A DNA stretch of 64,000 nucleotides. Source: Candidatus Geothrix skivensis. Its GTDB lineage: Bacteria > Acidobacteriota > Holophagae > Holophagales > Holophagaceae. This document shows positions 17,490-25,047 of the stretch, piece after piece (within the stretch, counting starts at the first letter, position 1; every line of letters begins with the position of its first letter). The notes beneath the pieces are model-generated. The model did no database searches. It was not told where the DNA came from and saw only the letters and a program-made list of their open reading frames with translations. The stretch lies in NCBI GenBank assembly GCA_016721195.1, contig JADKIO010000008.1:124001-188000 (forward strand), given 5' to 3'. A program made the translations under genes and the position numbers.

Positions 17490-18401
17490 ATGTTTGTGGA
17501 CTCACTCCTCGACCTGCCCCAGCTCCGCACCTTCTACACGCTGGTCCAGGCGGGGAGTTTCACGGCCTGTGCGGGGCGGCTGAACCGCACCCAGTCCGCC
17601 GTCAGCCATGCCATGGCCAAGCTGGAGAACCAGACCGGCGTGACCTTGCTGGCGCGGCGGGGTCGAACCCTGGGCCTTACCGAGGAAGGCCGCCGCCTCT
17701 ACCAGGCCTGCGAGCAGGCCTTTGCCACCCTCGACGCCGCCGCGGACGACCTGCGGCGTCACCAGACCCTCGCCAAGGGCCGCCTGCGCGTGGGGGCGAC
17801 CCTGGAGTTCGGCAGCAGCATCCTCATGAAGCACATGCAGCCCTTCCTCGCCGCGAACCCGGATCTGGAGATCGACTTCACCCTCGACCACGAGCTCCTG
17901 GGCCCCCTGCTGCGGGATGACCTCGACCTGATCATCGACTGCCTGGAGCACCCCCTGCCCACCCTCAAGAAATCGCCCCTGTTCCGGGAGACCTACGTGG
18001 TGGCCTGCGCGCCGGGGTTCCGCAAGGCCCACCGGCTGCGGGTTCCCGCGGACCTCTCGAGCGGGCCGGTCCTTTCGCTGGACAAGGCCGGCGCCTGGTG
18101 GAACCGCTTCCTCATGGCCGTGCCGGATCGTGAGCAGCCCCAGCTGGACCACATCATCGCCGTGAACCACATCCGGGCCATGATCCACGCGGCCATCGAG
18201 GGCATGGGCGCCCTTCTGGTGCCCCGGTACAGCGTGCTGGAGGAGCTGCAGCGCGGTGCGCTCGTGGCGCTCTTCCCCGCCATCCGCCCCACGGAGGACC
18301 GCTTCTCCATCTACCAGAAGAAGGTCAAGGCCGGCCAGGAAAAGCAGCGGCTGCTGACGCGGTACCTGCAGGGGCTGAGCCCGGAGGAATTCGGTTCCTG
18401 A
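17490..18401 (+). CDS. LysR-family transcriptional regulator
   Basis: 303 residues. The N-terminal winged helix is clear (LPQLRTFYTLVQAGSFTACAGRLNRTQSAVSHAMAKLE, about residues 8-45), followed by the linker helix and a substrate-binding effector domain. It is divergent from the ALDH7-type gene and is its likely regulator, with a semialdehyde-pathway intermediate as the possible inducer. It ends nine bases before the converging esterase gene. Confidence 0.92.
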   Translation: MFVDSLLDLPQLRTFYTLVQAGSFTACAGRLNRTQSAVSHAMAKLENQTGVTLLARRGRTLGLTEEGRRLYQACEQAFATLDAAADDLRRHQTLAKGRLRVGATLEFGSSILMKHMQPFLAANPDLEIDFTLDHELLGPLLRDDLDLIIDCLEHPLPTLKKSPLFRETYVVACAPGFRKAHRLRVPADLSSGPVLSLDKAGAWWNRFLMAVPDREQPQLDHIIAVNHIRAMIHAAIEGMGALLVPRYSVLEELQRGALVALFPAIRPTEDRFSIYQKKVKAGQEKQRLLTRYLQGLSPEEFGS

Positions 18402-18410
18402 GGTCATCCC

Positions 18411-19040
18411 TCACGAAAAGGCGGCCTCCAGCTTCGCCCGCAGGCAGTCCAGTGACGCCGGCCGCAACAGGGCATGATCGTCCTCGAGGACCCGCAGCAC
18501 GGACGCTGGATTCCGATCCCGGTAGGCTTCGCTCTCGGCCAGGGGCACTGCCTCATCGAAGCGGCCATGGAGGATCACAGTCGGCACCGGGATGCGCCAG
18601 GTGTCGTCATCCATCCAGTTCGGAAGGTCCCGCAGCAGCTCCAGGCCCAGGCGCCGTGGCTTCCCCGCGCCGTGATGGAAGACCTCCAGCTCCCCCCGCT
18701 CCCGATAGGTGGCCCAGGCGGGGCTGGCCATCCGCCGTCGGGCGAAGTGGATGGCCGGCGCCAGCAGGATCATGGAGCTGATGGACGCGCCTCGGTGGGC
18801 CACGGCCGTGGCGACGAAGCCGCCGAGGGAGCTGCCCACCAGCACCGGCGGCTCCGGCAGGGTGCCCAGCAGCGCCTCCACCGCCGCGACCTGCGCGCTA
18901 AGGGTCAGCGTCTCGAAGGTGGGCAGGTTGAGGTCCGGCGCGTGGAAGGGGAAGCCACGTGCTTCTGCCCAATGCCGGGTGAACGTACCCTTGTTTCCGC
19001 CGGGGGAGGAGGAGAAGCCGTGGAGGTAGATCAGATCCAT
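18411..19040 (-). CDS. YqiA-like alpha/beta-hydrolase (esterase)
   Basis: 209 residues, alpha/beta-hydrolase fold. LIYLHGFSSSP forms the oxyanion region, the nucleophile Ser is in GSSLGGF, the acid Asp in LHGRFDEAVP and the His in EDDHALL. Size and order fit the YqiA/UPF0227 esterases, which act on short acyl esters. The physiological substrate is unknown. It lies downstream of the hup tail copy on the same strand. Confidence 0.82.
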   Translation of the reverse strand: MDLIYLHGFSSSPGGNKGTFTRHWAEARGFPFHAPDLNLPTFETLTLSAQVAAVEALLGTLPEPPVLVGSSLGGFVATAVAHRGASISSMILLAPAIHFARRRMASPAWATYRERGELEVFHHGAGKPRRLGLELLRDLPNWMDDDTWRIPVPTVILHGRFDEAVPLAESEAYRDRNPASVLRVLEDDHALLRPASLDCLRAKLEAAFS

Positions 19041-19093
19041 GATTCATGATCCCTGAACGGGCAGCAGGCCGCCATGCAGCTGCCTGTTGCTGA

Positions 19094-19114
19094 CTCCCCG
19101 CAGAAGGCGGGGAG
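19094..19114 (-). repeat. Hairpin after the hup tail copy
   Basis: CTCCCCGC, loop AGAAG, GCGGGGAG: an 8-bp perfect stem just beyond the duplicated hup 3' end. It mirrors the hairpin after the real hup gene. Confidence 0.6.
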
Positions 19115-19124
19115 CGTGCACGGA

Positions 19125-19160
19125 ATTACATTTGGTCCTTGAGGCCCTTGGCCGTCCTGA
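19125..19160 (-). pseudogene. Duplicated 3' end of hup (tail fragment)
   Basis: 36 bp matching the last 11 codons and stop of hup (19337-19372) at 34 of 36 positions. Read on the minus strand it gives RTAKGLKDQM and stop, against KTAKGLKDQM in the gene. It is 212 bp downstream of the real end. ACCGAG stands directly upstream of the copied part on that strand. Confidence 0.85.
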
Positions 19161-19292
19161 CTCGGTGCTCCGCGCCTCGCCCTTCGGGCGGCAATCGGCT
19201 GCGCCGATTCCGTCCCACCCTCCCTTCGCTCCGCCTTGGTCGGATGGTGAAAACAACCTTGCACGGCCGCAAAGTCGCCTCCCCGGAACGAC
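19161..19292. repeat. Non-coding hairpin-rich insert between hup end and its copy
   Basis: No convincing gene. It contains small inverted repeats such as GCCCTTCGGGC and AATCGG-ctgcg-CCGATT. Its structure is like other intergenic elements in this window (40.7 kb, 54.3 kb). Confidence 0.5.
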
Positions 19293-19316
19293 GAAGGCCG
19301 CCTTCCGGCGGCCTTC
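19293..19316. terminator. hup terminator hairpin
   Basis: GAAGGCCGCC, loop TTCC, GGCGGCCTTC, 22 bp after the hup stop. A perfect 10-bp stem; the U-run is weak on the minus strand. Confidence 0.65.
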
Positions 19317-19337
19317 TGCTTCGTGCTCTGACCCAGA

Positions 19338-19637
19338 TTACATCTGGTCCTTGAGGCCCTTGGCCGTCTTGAAGACGACTTTGCGGCCGGCCGGGATCTT
19401 GATGCTTTCGCCGGTCTTGGGGTTGCGGCCCATCTTCTCCTTGGTGGCGCGCACTTCGAAGGTGCCGAGGCCGAAGAGGTTTACGCGGTTGCCGGAGAGG
19501 AGGGTCTCGACGATGTGATCGCGGACGCCATCCAGGATGGACTTGGCGCGGGCCTTGGAAAGGTCCTGGGCTTCGGCGAGGTTGGCGGCGAGCTCAGCAA
19601 TGCCGAGGGTATCGGGCTTGGAGGTGGACTTGGCCAT
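19338..19637 (-). CDS. hup: HU-family DNA-binding protein
   Basis: 99 residues, a histone-like HU/IHF protein that bends and compacts DNA as a dimer. Seen: LSKARAKSILDGVRDHIVETLLSG, the core GLGTFEVRATKEKMGRNPKTGE with the DNA-arm pattern GRNPKTGE, then IPAGRKVVFKTAKGLKD. The N-terminus MAKSTSKPDTLGIAEL is slightly extended compared with the classic MNKTELI. GGAGTCC lies upstream of the ATG. Its 3' end is copied 212 bp downstream. Confidence 0.95.
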   Translation of the reverse strand: MAKSTSKPDTLGIAELAANLAEAQDLSKARAKSILDGVRDHIVETLLSGNRVNLFGLGTFEVRATKEKMGRNPKTGESIKIPAGRKVVFKTAKGLKDQM

Positions 19638-19747
19638 GTTGGACTCCTTGGGATGGGTTGAGCGGGATTCCCGAAGACACGCGAATCCCAGCGGGACCGG
19701 CTCACTGCGAAGGGGCCGGCCAATGGGTGAGATGGATGGGCCGCTGG

Positions 19748-20200
19748 CTACTCGGAGGCCGCGACGGCACTGACTTCGAGGTTCACCTTGGCGTGGACAC
19801 CGCTGTAGAGGCGCACGTCCACGACGTAGGTGCCGGCATCCTTGACGTGGGGCACGGTGATATCACGCTTGTCGAGGGTGAAGCCCTTGCCCTTGAACAG
19901 CTCGGCCACGTCGGCATTGGTGACGGAACCGAAGAGGTGGCCGCTTTCGCCCGCCTTCTTGGAGACGGCGAGGCTGATGGCCTCGAGCTTCTCGGCCAGG
20001 CTCTTGGCGTCGGCCAGTTCCTTGGCACGGACCTTTTCGGCGCGTACCTTCTCCAGTTCGATCTGGCGCTTGTTGCCGGCGGTGACGGGCAGGGCCATCT
20101 TGCGGGGGAGCAGGAAATTGCGGGCGTAGCCGTCCTTGACGTTCACGACATCGCCGCGGACGCCCAGGTGAGGCACGTTCTCGATCAGGAGGATTTCCAT
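19748..20200 (-). CDS. rplI: 50S ribosomal protein L9
   Basis: 150 residues, standard L9 length: N-domain MEILLIENVPHLGVRGDVVNVKDGYARNFLLP, a long linker helix rich in Lys/Glu/Ala, and the C-domain (LFGSVTNADVAEL...VDVRLYSGVHAKVNLEV). L9 binds 23S rRNA near the L1 stalk. rplI usually follows rpsF and rpsR; neither is upstream here (20201-20403 is non-coding). Confidence 0.96.
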   Translation of the reverse strand: MEILLIENVPHLGVRGDVVNVKDGYARNFLLPRKMALPVTAGNKRQIELEKVRAEKVRAKELADAKSLAEKLEAISLAVSKKAGESGHLFGSVTNADVAELFKGKGFTLDKRDITVPHVKDAGTYVVDVRLYSGVHAKVNLEVSAVAASE

Positions 20201-20403
20201 GGGGTCTCCAGGGGAGGATTGGAGGGTGGTTCCGGCCAGCGCCAGGAGCTCGCGTTGTCCCCGCTTGGGTGAGACGGCGTCCTGCGCCGTCAGGGCCGGA
20301 CCTTGGGGCCCGCCCTGTCCCCCGGTGGGTTCAGGCCGATCAGAAAATCCAGTTTATCCCAGGACGGTCCGATACCCTAGCAGGGATTTCTCTGGGAGCC
20401 CTG

Positions 20404-20778
20404 ATGAGCACCTTCGCCGATCGACGCGATACCCGACGAGTCATCGTGGGGCCGGAGTTCGGCATCTCCTTCACCCTTAAGGGGCATGCCTATTCGGAGG
20501 TCCGCATCACCAACCTGAGCCCCGGGGGCTGTTTCGCCCTCGTGGGGGCCCGGGAGGCCCGCCTCTTCGAACGCTCGGCGGTCCTCGAGAACCTGGTGCT
20601 CCTGCACCCGGAACTGCCCAAGGCCCCCATCATCGCGGCCGTCTCCTACGTCCTGGGCGGACGCCCGGGAACGGAGGCCATGGAGTACGTGGGGGTGGGC
20701 ATCCAGTTCATGGGCATGGAAGACGCAGCCCAGGAACTGCTGGAGACCTGGATATCCGCGGCCACTGCCCTCCAATAG
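20404..20778 (+). CDS. PilZ-domain protein (probable c-di-GMP receptor)
   Basis: 124 residues, one PilZ domain. The c-di-GMP motif RxxxR is present in RRDTRRV near the N-terminus and N-x-S-x-x-G in NLSPGGC, followed by YVGVGIQFMGM. It should bind cyclic di-GMP and act on surface motility or exopolysaccharide; the motor genes motAB and MglAB in the window offer context. The ATG at 20404 keeps the RxxxR near the start as usual. The frame is open further upstream but without domain content. Confidence 0.85.
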   Translation: MSTFADRRDTRRVIVGPEFGISFTLKGHAYSEVRITNLSPGGCFALVGAREARLFERSAVLENLVLLHPELPKAPIIAAVSYVLGGRPGTEAMEYVGVGIQFMGMEDAAQELLETWISAATALQ

Positions 20779-20783
20779 CCAGG

Positions 20784-20967
20784 CTGTCCGGTGGGGACCG
20801 CCTCGCTCGCTTCGACGAGCTACGTCCCCCCGAGACCCCCGCTTCTCCATCAGGCCAAGCCTGCTGTCGAAGCCCTCTGCTGTCCGGGGGGACCGCCTGC
20901 TCGCTTCACGAGCTACGTCCCCCCGAGACCCCCGCTTCTCCATCAGGCCAAGCCTGCTGTCGAAGCC
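20784..20967. repeat. Two tandem copies of a 96-bp palindromic intergenic unit
   Basis: Copy 1 at 20784-20874 and copy 2 at 20880-20967 are nearly identical (start CTGTCCGG, end GTCGAAGCC). Each folds: in copy 2 GGGGGGAC pairs with GTCCCCCC and an inner GCTCG pairs with CGAGC. No open frame with a start and ribosome site was seen. CCGAGA occurs once per copy. Confidence 0.85.
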
Positions 20968-21017
20968 GCTCCTTCCCCTTTGCGCCTTCCCCTTTGCGAG
21001 CCGCCTGAGGGAATCGC

Positions 21018-22145
21018 CTATTTTTTGCCGAAGAAGCCGAGGGTGGCCGTGGCCACTTCCTCGCGCATGGCCTCGGTCATCTCGGGATAGACCGGCAGAC
21101 TGAGAACTTCCTTGGCGGCCCGCTCGGACTCGGGAAGCTGGCCCGCCTTGTAGCCCAGGTCCTTGAAGCAGGGCTGCTCATGCAGGCAGATGGGGTAGTA
21201 GATGGCGCTGCCGATGCCCCGTTCCTTCAGGTGAGCCTGCAGGGCGTCCCGCTTGCCGGCCTTCACCCGGATGGTGAACTGGTTGTAGATGTGGCGGCCA
21301 TCCGGCACCACCTCCAGGGGCAGTACCGCCTCGTCGGCACTCAGGTCCTTCATGCGCTCCAGGTACCAGGCGGCGTGCTTGCGCCGGCCCTCATGCCAGC
21401 CGTCCAGCATGGGCAGCTTGGCCCGCAGCACCAGGGCCTGGAACTCGTCCATGCGGCCGTTCATGCCCACTTCGTGGTGCATGTAGACCGGCTCCATGCC
21501 ATGGACGCGGATGCGGCGTACCCTCGCTGCAATGGCAGCATCATCGCGGATGGCGGTCATGCCGGCATCGCCGAAGGCGCCGAGGTTCTTGGTGGGATAG
21601 AAGCTGTAGGCGGTCATGTCGCCGAACTGACCGGCGGATTTGCCCCAGCCCTTGGCGCCCAGGCTCTGGCAGGCGTCCTCGATCACAGGGAGGCCATGCT
21701 TCCCGGCCACGGCCATGATGCCGGGCATGTCCGCCAGCTGGCCGAAGAGGTGGACGGGCATGATGGCCTTGGTGCGGGGGGTGATGGCCGCCTCCACCAG
21801 GGCGCCGGTGGCATTGAAGCTGGCGGGTTCAAGGTCGATGAAGACGGGCCTGGCCCCCAGCCTGGAGACGACGCCGGCGGTCGCGAAGAAGGTGAAGGAC
21901 GGTACGATCACCTCGTCGCCATGGCCGATGCCCAGGGCCATGAGAGCCGCCAGCTGGGCGTCGGTGCCGCTAGACATGGCCACCGCATGGGCGGCGCCGG
22001 CATAGGCCGAGATCTCGGCTTCCAGTCCCTTCACGTTCTCGCCCAGGATGAAGGCCGAGCGGTCGATGAGACCCGAGAGCCCCTCCAGCACCCTGGCCTT
22101 GACGGCGGCGTTCTGCGGCGCGAGTTCAAGCATCGGGACGGGCAT
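21018..22145 (-). CDS. DegT/DnrJ/EryC1/StrS-family PLP aminotransferase
   Basis: 375 residues. The family transaminates nucleotide-linked keto-sugars for surface glycans. Seen: the PLP phosphate region SSGTDAQLAALMALGI, DEVIVPSFTFFATA, EDACQSLGAKGWGK, and the Schiff-base Lys in SFYPTKNLGAFGDAG. The C-terminal part IYYPICLHEQPCF is typical. No sugar-nucleotide genes are adjacent, though manC lies 20 kb away. The sugar substrate is unknown. Confidence 0.9.
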   Translation of the reverse strand: MPVPMLELAPQNAAVKARVLEGLSGLIDRSAFILGENVKGLEAEISAYAGAAHAVAMSSGTDAQLAALMALGIGHGDEVIVPSFTFFATAGVVSRLGARPVFIDLEPASFNATGALVEAAITPRTKAIMPVHLFGQLADMPGIMAVAGKHGLPVIEDACQSLGAKGWGKSAGQFGDMTAYSFYPTKNLGAFGDAGMTAIRDDAAIAARVRRIRVHGMEPVYMHHEVGMNGRMDEFQALVLRAKLPMLDGWHEGRRKHAAWYLERMKDLSADEAVLPLEVVPDGRHIYNQFTIRVKAGKRDALQAHLKERGIGSAIYYPICLHEQPCFKDLGYKAGQLPESERAAKEVLSLPVYPEMTEAMREEVATATLGFFGKK

Positions 22146-22324
22146 GGGGCCTCCAAAGATCGCGGGTCCCAGTATGCCAGCGGGTCAAGCCAGATTCAGT
22201 CACATCGACTTCAACGGGGACCAGGGGAAAAGGATCCCCCAGGAAGGCGTGAAGAAATGTAAAAGCAATTCCAACCGCGCAGGGCGCGGAGGAACCAGTC
22301 TTCATCTGCGATCTCTGCGGTTGA
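22146..22324. other. Spacer between lysS and the aminotransferase
   Basis: 179 bp without a gene. Part of it reads AACCGCGCAG ... CTCTGCGGTT, an inverted repeat with about 30 bp between the arms (22277-22325). I see no terminator with a U-run. Confidence 0.4.
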
Positions 22325-23836
22325 TCATTCCTTTTCTTCACTCTCAGCGGGCTTGGGGGGGCGCATGAGGGGGAAGAGGATGACGTCGCGGATGCTCTGG
22401 CTGTTGGTGAGGAGCATGACCAGACGGTCGATGCCGATGCCTTCGCCGCCGCAGGGCGGGAAGCCGTGCTCCAGGCTGGTGATGAAGTCCTGATCCAGGT
22501 GCATGGCCTCGTCGTTGCCGGCCTCCCGCTCGTCCATCTGGGCCTGGAAGCGGCCCATCTGGTCGATGGGGTCATTGAGCTCCGAGTAGGCGTTGGCGAT
22601 CTCCATGCCCCCGATGAACAGCTCGAAGCGGTCCACGAAGCGGTCATCCCCTTCCAGCGTCTTGGTGAGGGGTGACAGCTCGATGGGGTAGTCGGTGATG
22701 AAGGTGGGCTGGAGGAGCTGCTTCTCGGCGTGGTGTTCGAACAGCTCGCCCAGCAGCATGCCCAGGGACTTCTTGTCCACGTCCTCCACATGGACGCTCC
22801 GCGCCAGGGTGCGCACGCTGTCGCCATCCTCCAACTGGTGCCGGTCTATGGCGCCGTACTCGGCGATGGCGTCTTTCATGGTGAGGCGCCGGAAGGGGGC
22901 TGAGTAGGAGATCTCCTGCTCGCCCCAGGGCAGCTGCTCAGATCCCATGACCTCCCGCGCCACCGAGGACAGCAGGTTCTCCGTCAGAGTCATCATGTCC
23001 CGCAGGTCGCTGCCAGCCTCGTACATCTCCATCATGGTGAATTCGGGGTTATGGCGGACGCTGAGGCCTTCGTTGCGGAAGTTGCGATTGATCTCGAAGA
23101 CCTTCTCGAAGCCACCCACGATGAGCCGCTTCAGGTACAGCTCCGGCGCGATGCGGAGGTAGAGCTGCATGTCCAGGGCGTTGTGGTGGGTGATGAAGGG
23201 TCGGGCCGTGGCGCCCCCGGGAATGGGCTGCATCATGGGCGTTTCGACCTCGAGGTAACCCTGCCCTTCCATGAAGCGTCGCACGGCGCTCACGATGCGG
23301 GAGCGGAGCTGAAAGGTCTTCAGCACGTCGCCGTTGGAGATGAGATCCAGGTAGCGCTGGCGGTAGCGCTGCTCCTTGTCCTGCAGGCCGTGCCACTTTT
23401 CCGGCAGGGGCAGCAGGGCCTTGCTGAGGAACTGGATGGACTTCACCCGCACGCTCAGCTCCCCGGTCTTGGTGCGCATGAGCGGGCCGGTGATGCTGAT
23501 GAAGTCGCCCATGTCCAGGAGCTTCAGGAGCTCCCAGCCGGGCTCCGCCAGGTCGTTCATGCGGAAGAAGGCCTGGATCTTCTCGCCATTCTCGGTGAGG
23601 TGGGAGAAGACGCTCTTGCCCATCTCGCGGATGGTGAGGATGCGGCCCATGACGGACACCGTGAGTTCGAGTCCCTCCAGCTTCTCGTTGGGCCAGGCCT
23701 CCGCATCGGCATAGGCTGCAGCCAGCTCCGCGATGCCGTGGGTGCGCTCCGCCTTCCGGGGCCAGGGATCCAGGCCCAGGGCCTTCAGCTTCCCGAGCTT
23801 CTCAAGGCGCACATCGCGGTACTGGTTGGGCTGCAT
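22325..23836 (-). CDS. lysS: Lysyl-tRNA synthetase, class II
   Basis: 503 residues, normal for LysRS-II. N-terminal OB-fold anticodon domain (VMGRILTIREMGKSVFSHL), then the class II core: motif 1 (PMMQPIPGGATARPF), motif 2 (FRNEGLSVRHNPEFTMMEMYEA), motif 3 (GEGIGIDRLVMLLT). It charges tRNA-Lys. The ATG at 23836 (MQPNQYRD) has GGAG five bases upstream; an in-frame start at 23857 lacks this. It is followed by a 179-bp spacer before the aminotransferase gene. Confidence 0.95.
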   Translation of the reverse strand: MQPNQYRDVRLEKLGKLKALGLDPWPRKAERTHGIAELAAAYADAEAWPNEKLEGLELTVSVMGRILTIREMGKSVFSHLTENGEKIQAFFRMNDLAEPGWELLKLLDMGDFISITGPLMRTKTGELSVRVKSIQFLSKALLPLPEKWHGLQDKEQRYRQRYLDLISNGDVLKTFQLRSRIVSAVRRFMEGQGYLEVETPMMQPIPGGATARPFITHHNALDMQLYLRIAPELYLKRLIVGGFEKVFEINRNFRNEGLSVRHNPEFTMMEMYEAGSDLRDMMTLTENLLSSVAREVMGSEQLPWGEQEISYSAPFRRLTMKDAIAEYGAIDRHQLEDGDSVRTLARSVHVEDVDKKSLGMLLGELFEHHAEKQLLQPTFITDYPIELSPLTKTLEGDDRFVDRFELFIGGMEIANAYSELNDPIDQMGRFQAQMDEREAGNDEAMHLDQDFITSLEHGFPPCGGEGIGIDRLVMLLTNSQSIRDVILFPLMRPPKPAESEEKE

Positions 23837-23873
23837 GGCTACTCCGGCACGAACCATCTAGTTTACCGAAGGC

Positions 23874-24899
23874 TCAGCGATCCCCGAACCGACATGCCAC
23901 AAAGGCCGAGATATCCGGGGCGGTGAAGCTGCCCGCCTCCTCGCTGAATCCGAAGCGCCACCTCGGCAGGCGGGTGTGCCGGAAGGTCCAGTGCTGCTGC
24001 CAGCCGGCCCGATCCAGGCGGGGGATGCCGGTGCGGTAGGGACTGTCGGCATAGGCCAGGCTCACCTCGATGCCGAGGCCGGAGACCAGTCCGGGGCCCT
24101 CGCCCCGCCAGCCCAGGCCGGCCCAGGCCCGGCTGAAGGAGCGCTTCTCCAGGACGAGCCGCAGCGGGCTGTTCGCCGGCAGTCCCAGCCAGACCCGCTC
24201 GGCCTGACCAAAGACCCGCCAGCGGCCGAAGGTGCGCCACAGCGACCCGCCCACCAGGCCATCGGTGCCGCCACTGCCGGAAAAGTCCGCCTGCCTGCCC
24301 GTGGGCAGCTGGATGGAGGCGCCAAAGCGTCCCCCCTTGTCCGGGTCTCCAAAGGGCCGGACCCAGGCCAGGTCCAGGTCCATGAGCGCGAGGCCGGGCC
24401 GGGTGAGATCCCCGATCACGCGGCCATCCCGTTCCAGGTGGTAGACCAGCCGGTTCTTGGGGGCATCCTCCCGGCCCCCCTGGGGCAGGCTGAACAGCCG
24501 ATGCCAGTTCCACATGGCCTGATCGGCGATGCCGCCGGAGCGCGAAGCCAGGCGCGCCCGCACGTTGATCCAGGAGGACCCGGCCTTCGTCCCCCAGTCC
24601 GCCGTCACCTGCCACTCCTCCCCATCCAGCCGGGCGAAGCTGCGGCCATCGCCGCTCCGCTCCAGGTCCGGCCGGAGCATCTGGCTGGTGGCCTCCAGGG
24701 CCACTTCCCGGACCCCTTCCGGCAGGGGTTCCGGGAAGCCCGCGAACCAGGCCACGCGGTTGGGGCGGGGGGTCTCCTGGGCGGGAAGGGCCACGGTCGC
24801 CACCCCCAGGCCCCATCCCAGGCACCCGGCCAGCCCCCTGGAAACTTTGACGACCCGGAGGAACAGATTGACCAAGGTCACGGAACATCCTTTGCCCAA
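23874..24899 (-). CDS. DUF3187-like outer-membrane protein
   Basis: 341 residues with a hydrophobic N-terminal segment ending near ALPAQET, consistent with a signal peptide. The rest alternates polar and aromatic residues as in a beta-barrel, and ends in ACRFGDR. Pieces such as MDLDLAWVRPFGD and GGRFGASIQLPTGR resemble DUF3187 proteins, which have no known function. Another long frame on the same strand (23863-24888) covers the same stretch; this one is chosen for its signal peptide and barrel-like composition. Confidence 0.65.
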   Translation of the reverse strand: MGKGCSVTLVNLFLRVVKVSRGLAGCLGWGLGVATVALPAQETPRPNRVAWFAGFPEPLPEGVREVALEATSQMLRPDLERSGDGRSFARLDGEEWQVTADWGTKAGSSWINVRARLASRSGGIADQAMWNWHRLFSLPQGGREDAPKNRLVYHLERDGRVIGDLTRPGLALMDLDLAWVRPFGDPDKGGRFGASIQLPTGRQADFSGSGGTDGLVGGSLWRTFGRWRVFGQAERVWLGLPANSPLRLVLEKRSFSRAWAGLGWRGEGPGLVSGLGIEVSLAYADSPYRTGIPRLDRAGWQQHWTFRHTRLPRWRFGFSEEAGSFTAPDISAFVACRFGDR

Positions 24900-24973
24900 A
24901 GGTAATACTCTGCCCTATCGATCCCTGGCCCAGCCAGCAAGGAAACTTGAGTGTTTATAGATGATTACGGTGT

Positions 24974-24988
24974 CCTCAATCATTGAGG
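24974..24988. promoter_or_regulatory. 15-bp perfect palindrome upstream of citrate synthase
   Basis: CCTCAAT-C-ATTGAGG, 59 bp upstream of the citrate synthase start in an AT-richer promoter region. This is a possible operator; no regulator is identified. Confidence 0.4.
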
Positions 24989-25047
24989 CCCATAATCGTA
25001 GCCCGCTTCCATCCCCTTCCACTTTCCCTTTCACAGGAGCCGATCCC

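Noticed and set aside
23863..24888. Alternative 341-codon frame over the DUF3187-like gene
   Set aside because: It reads Gly/Pro/Arg-rich without signal peptide; the chosen frame has a signal peptide and barrel-like pattern.
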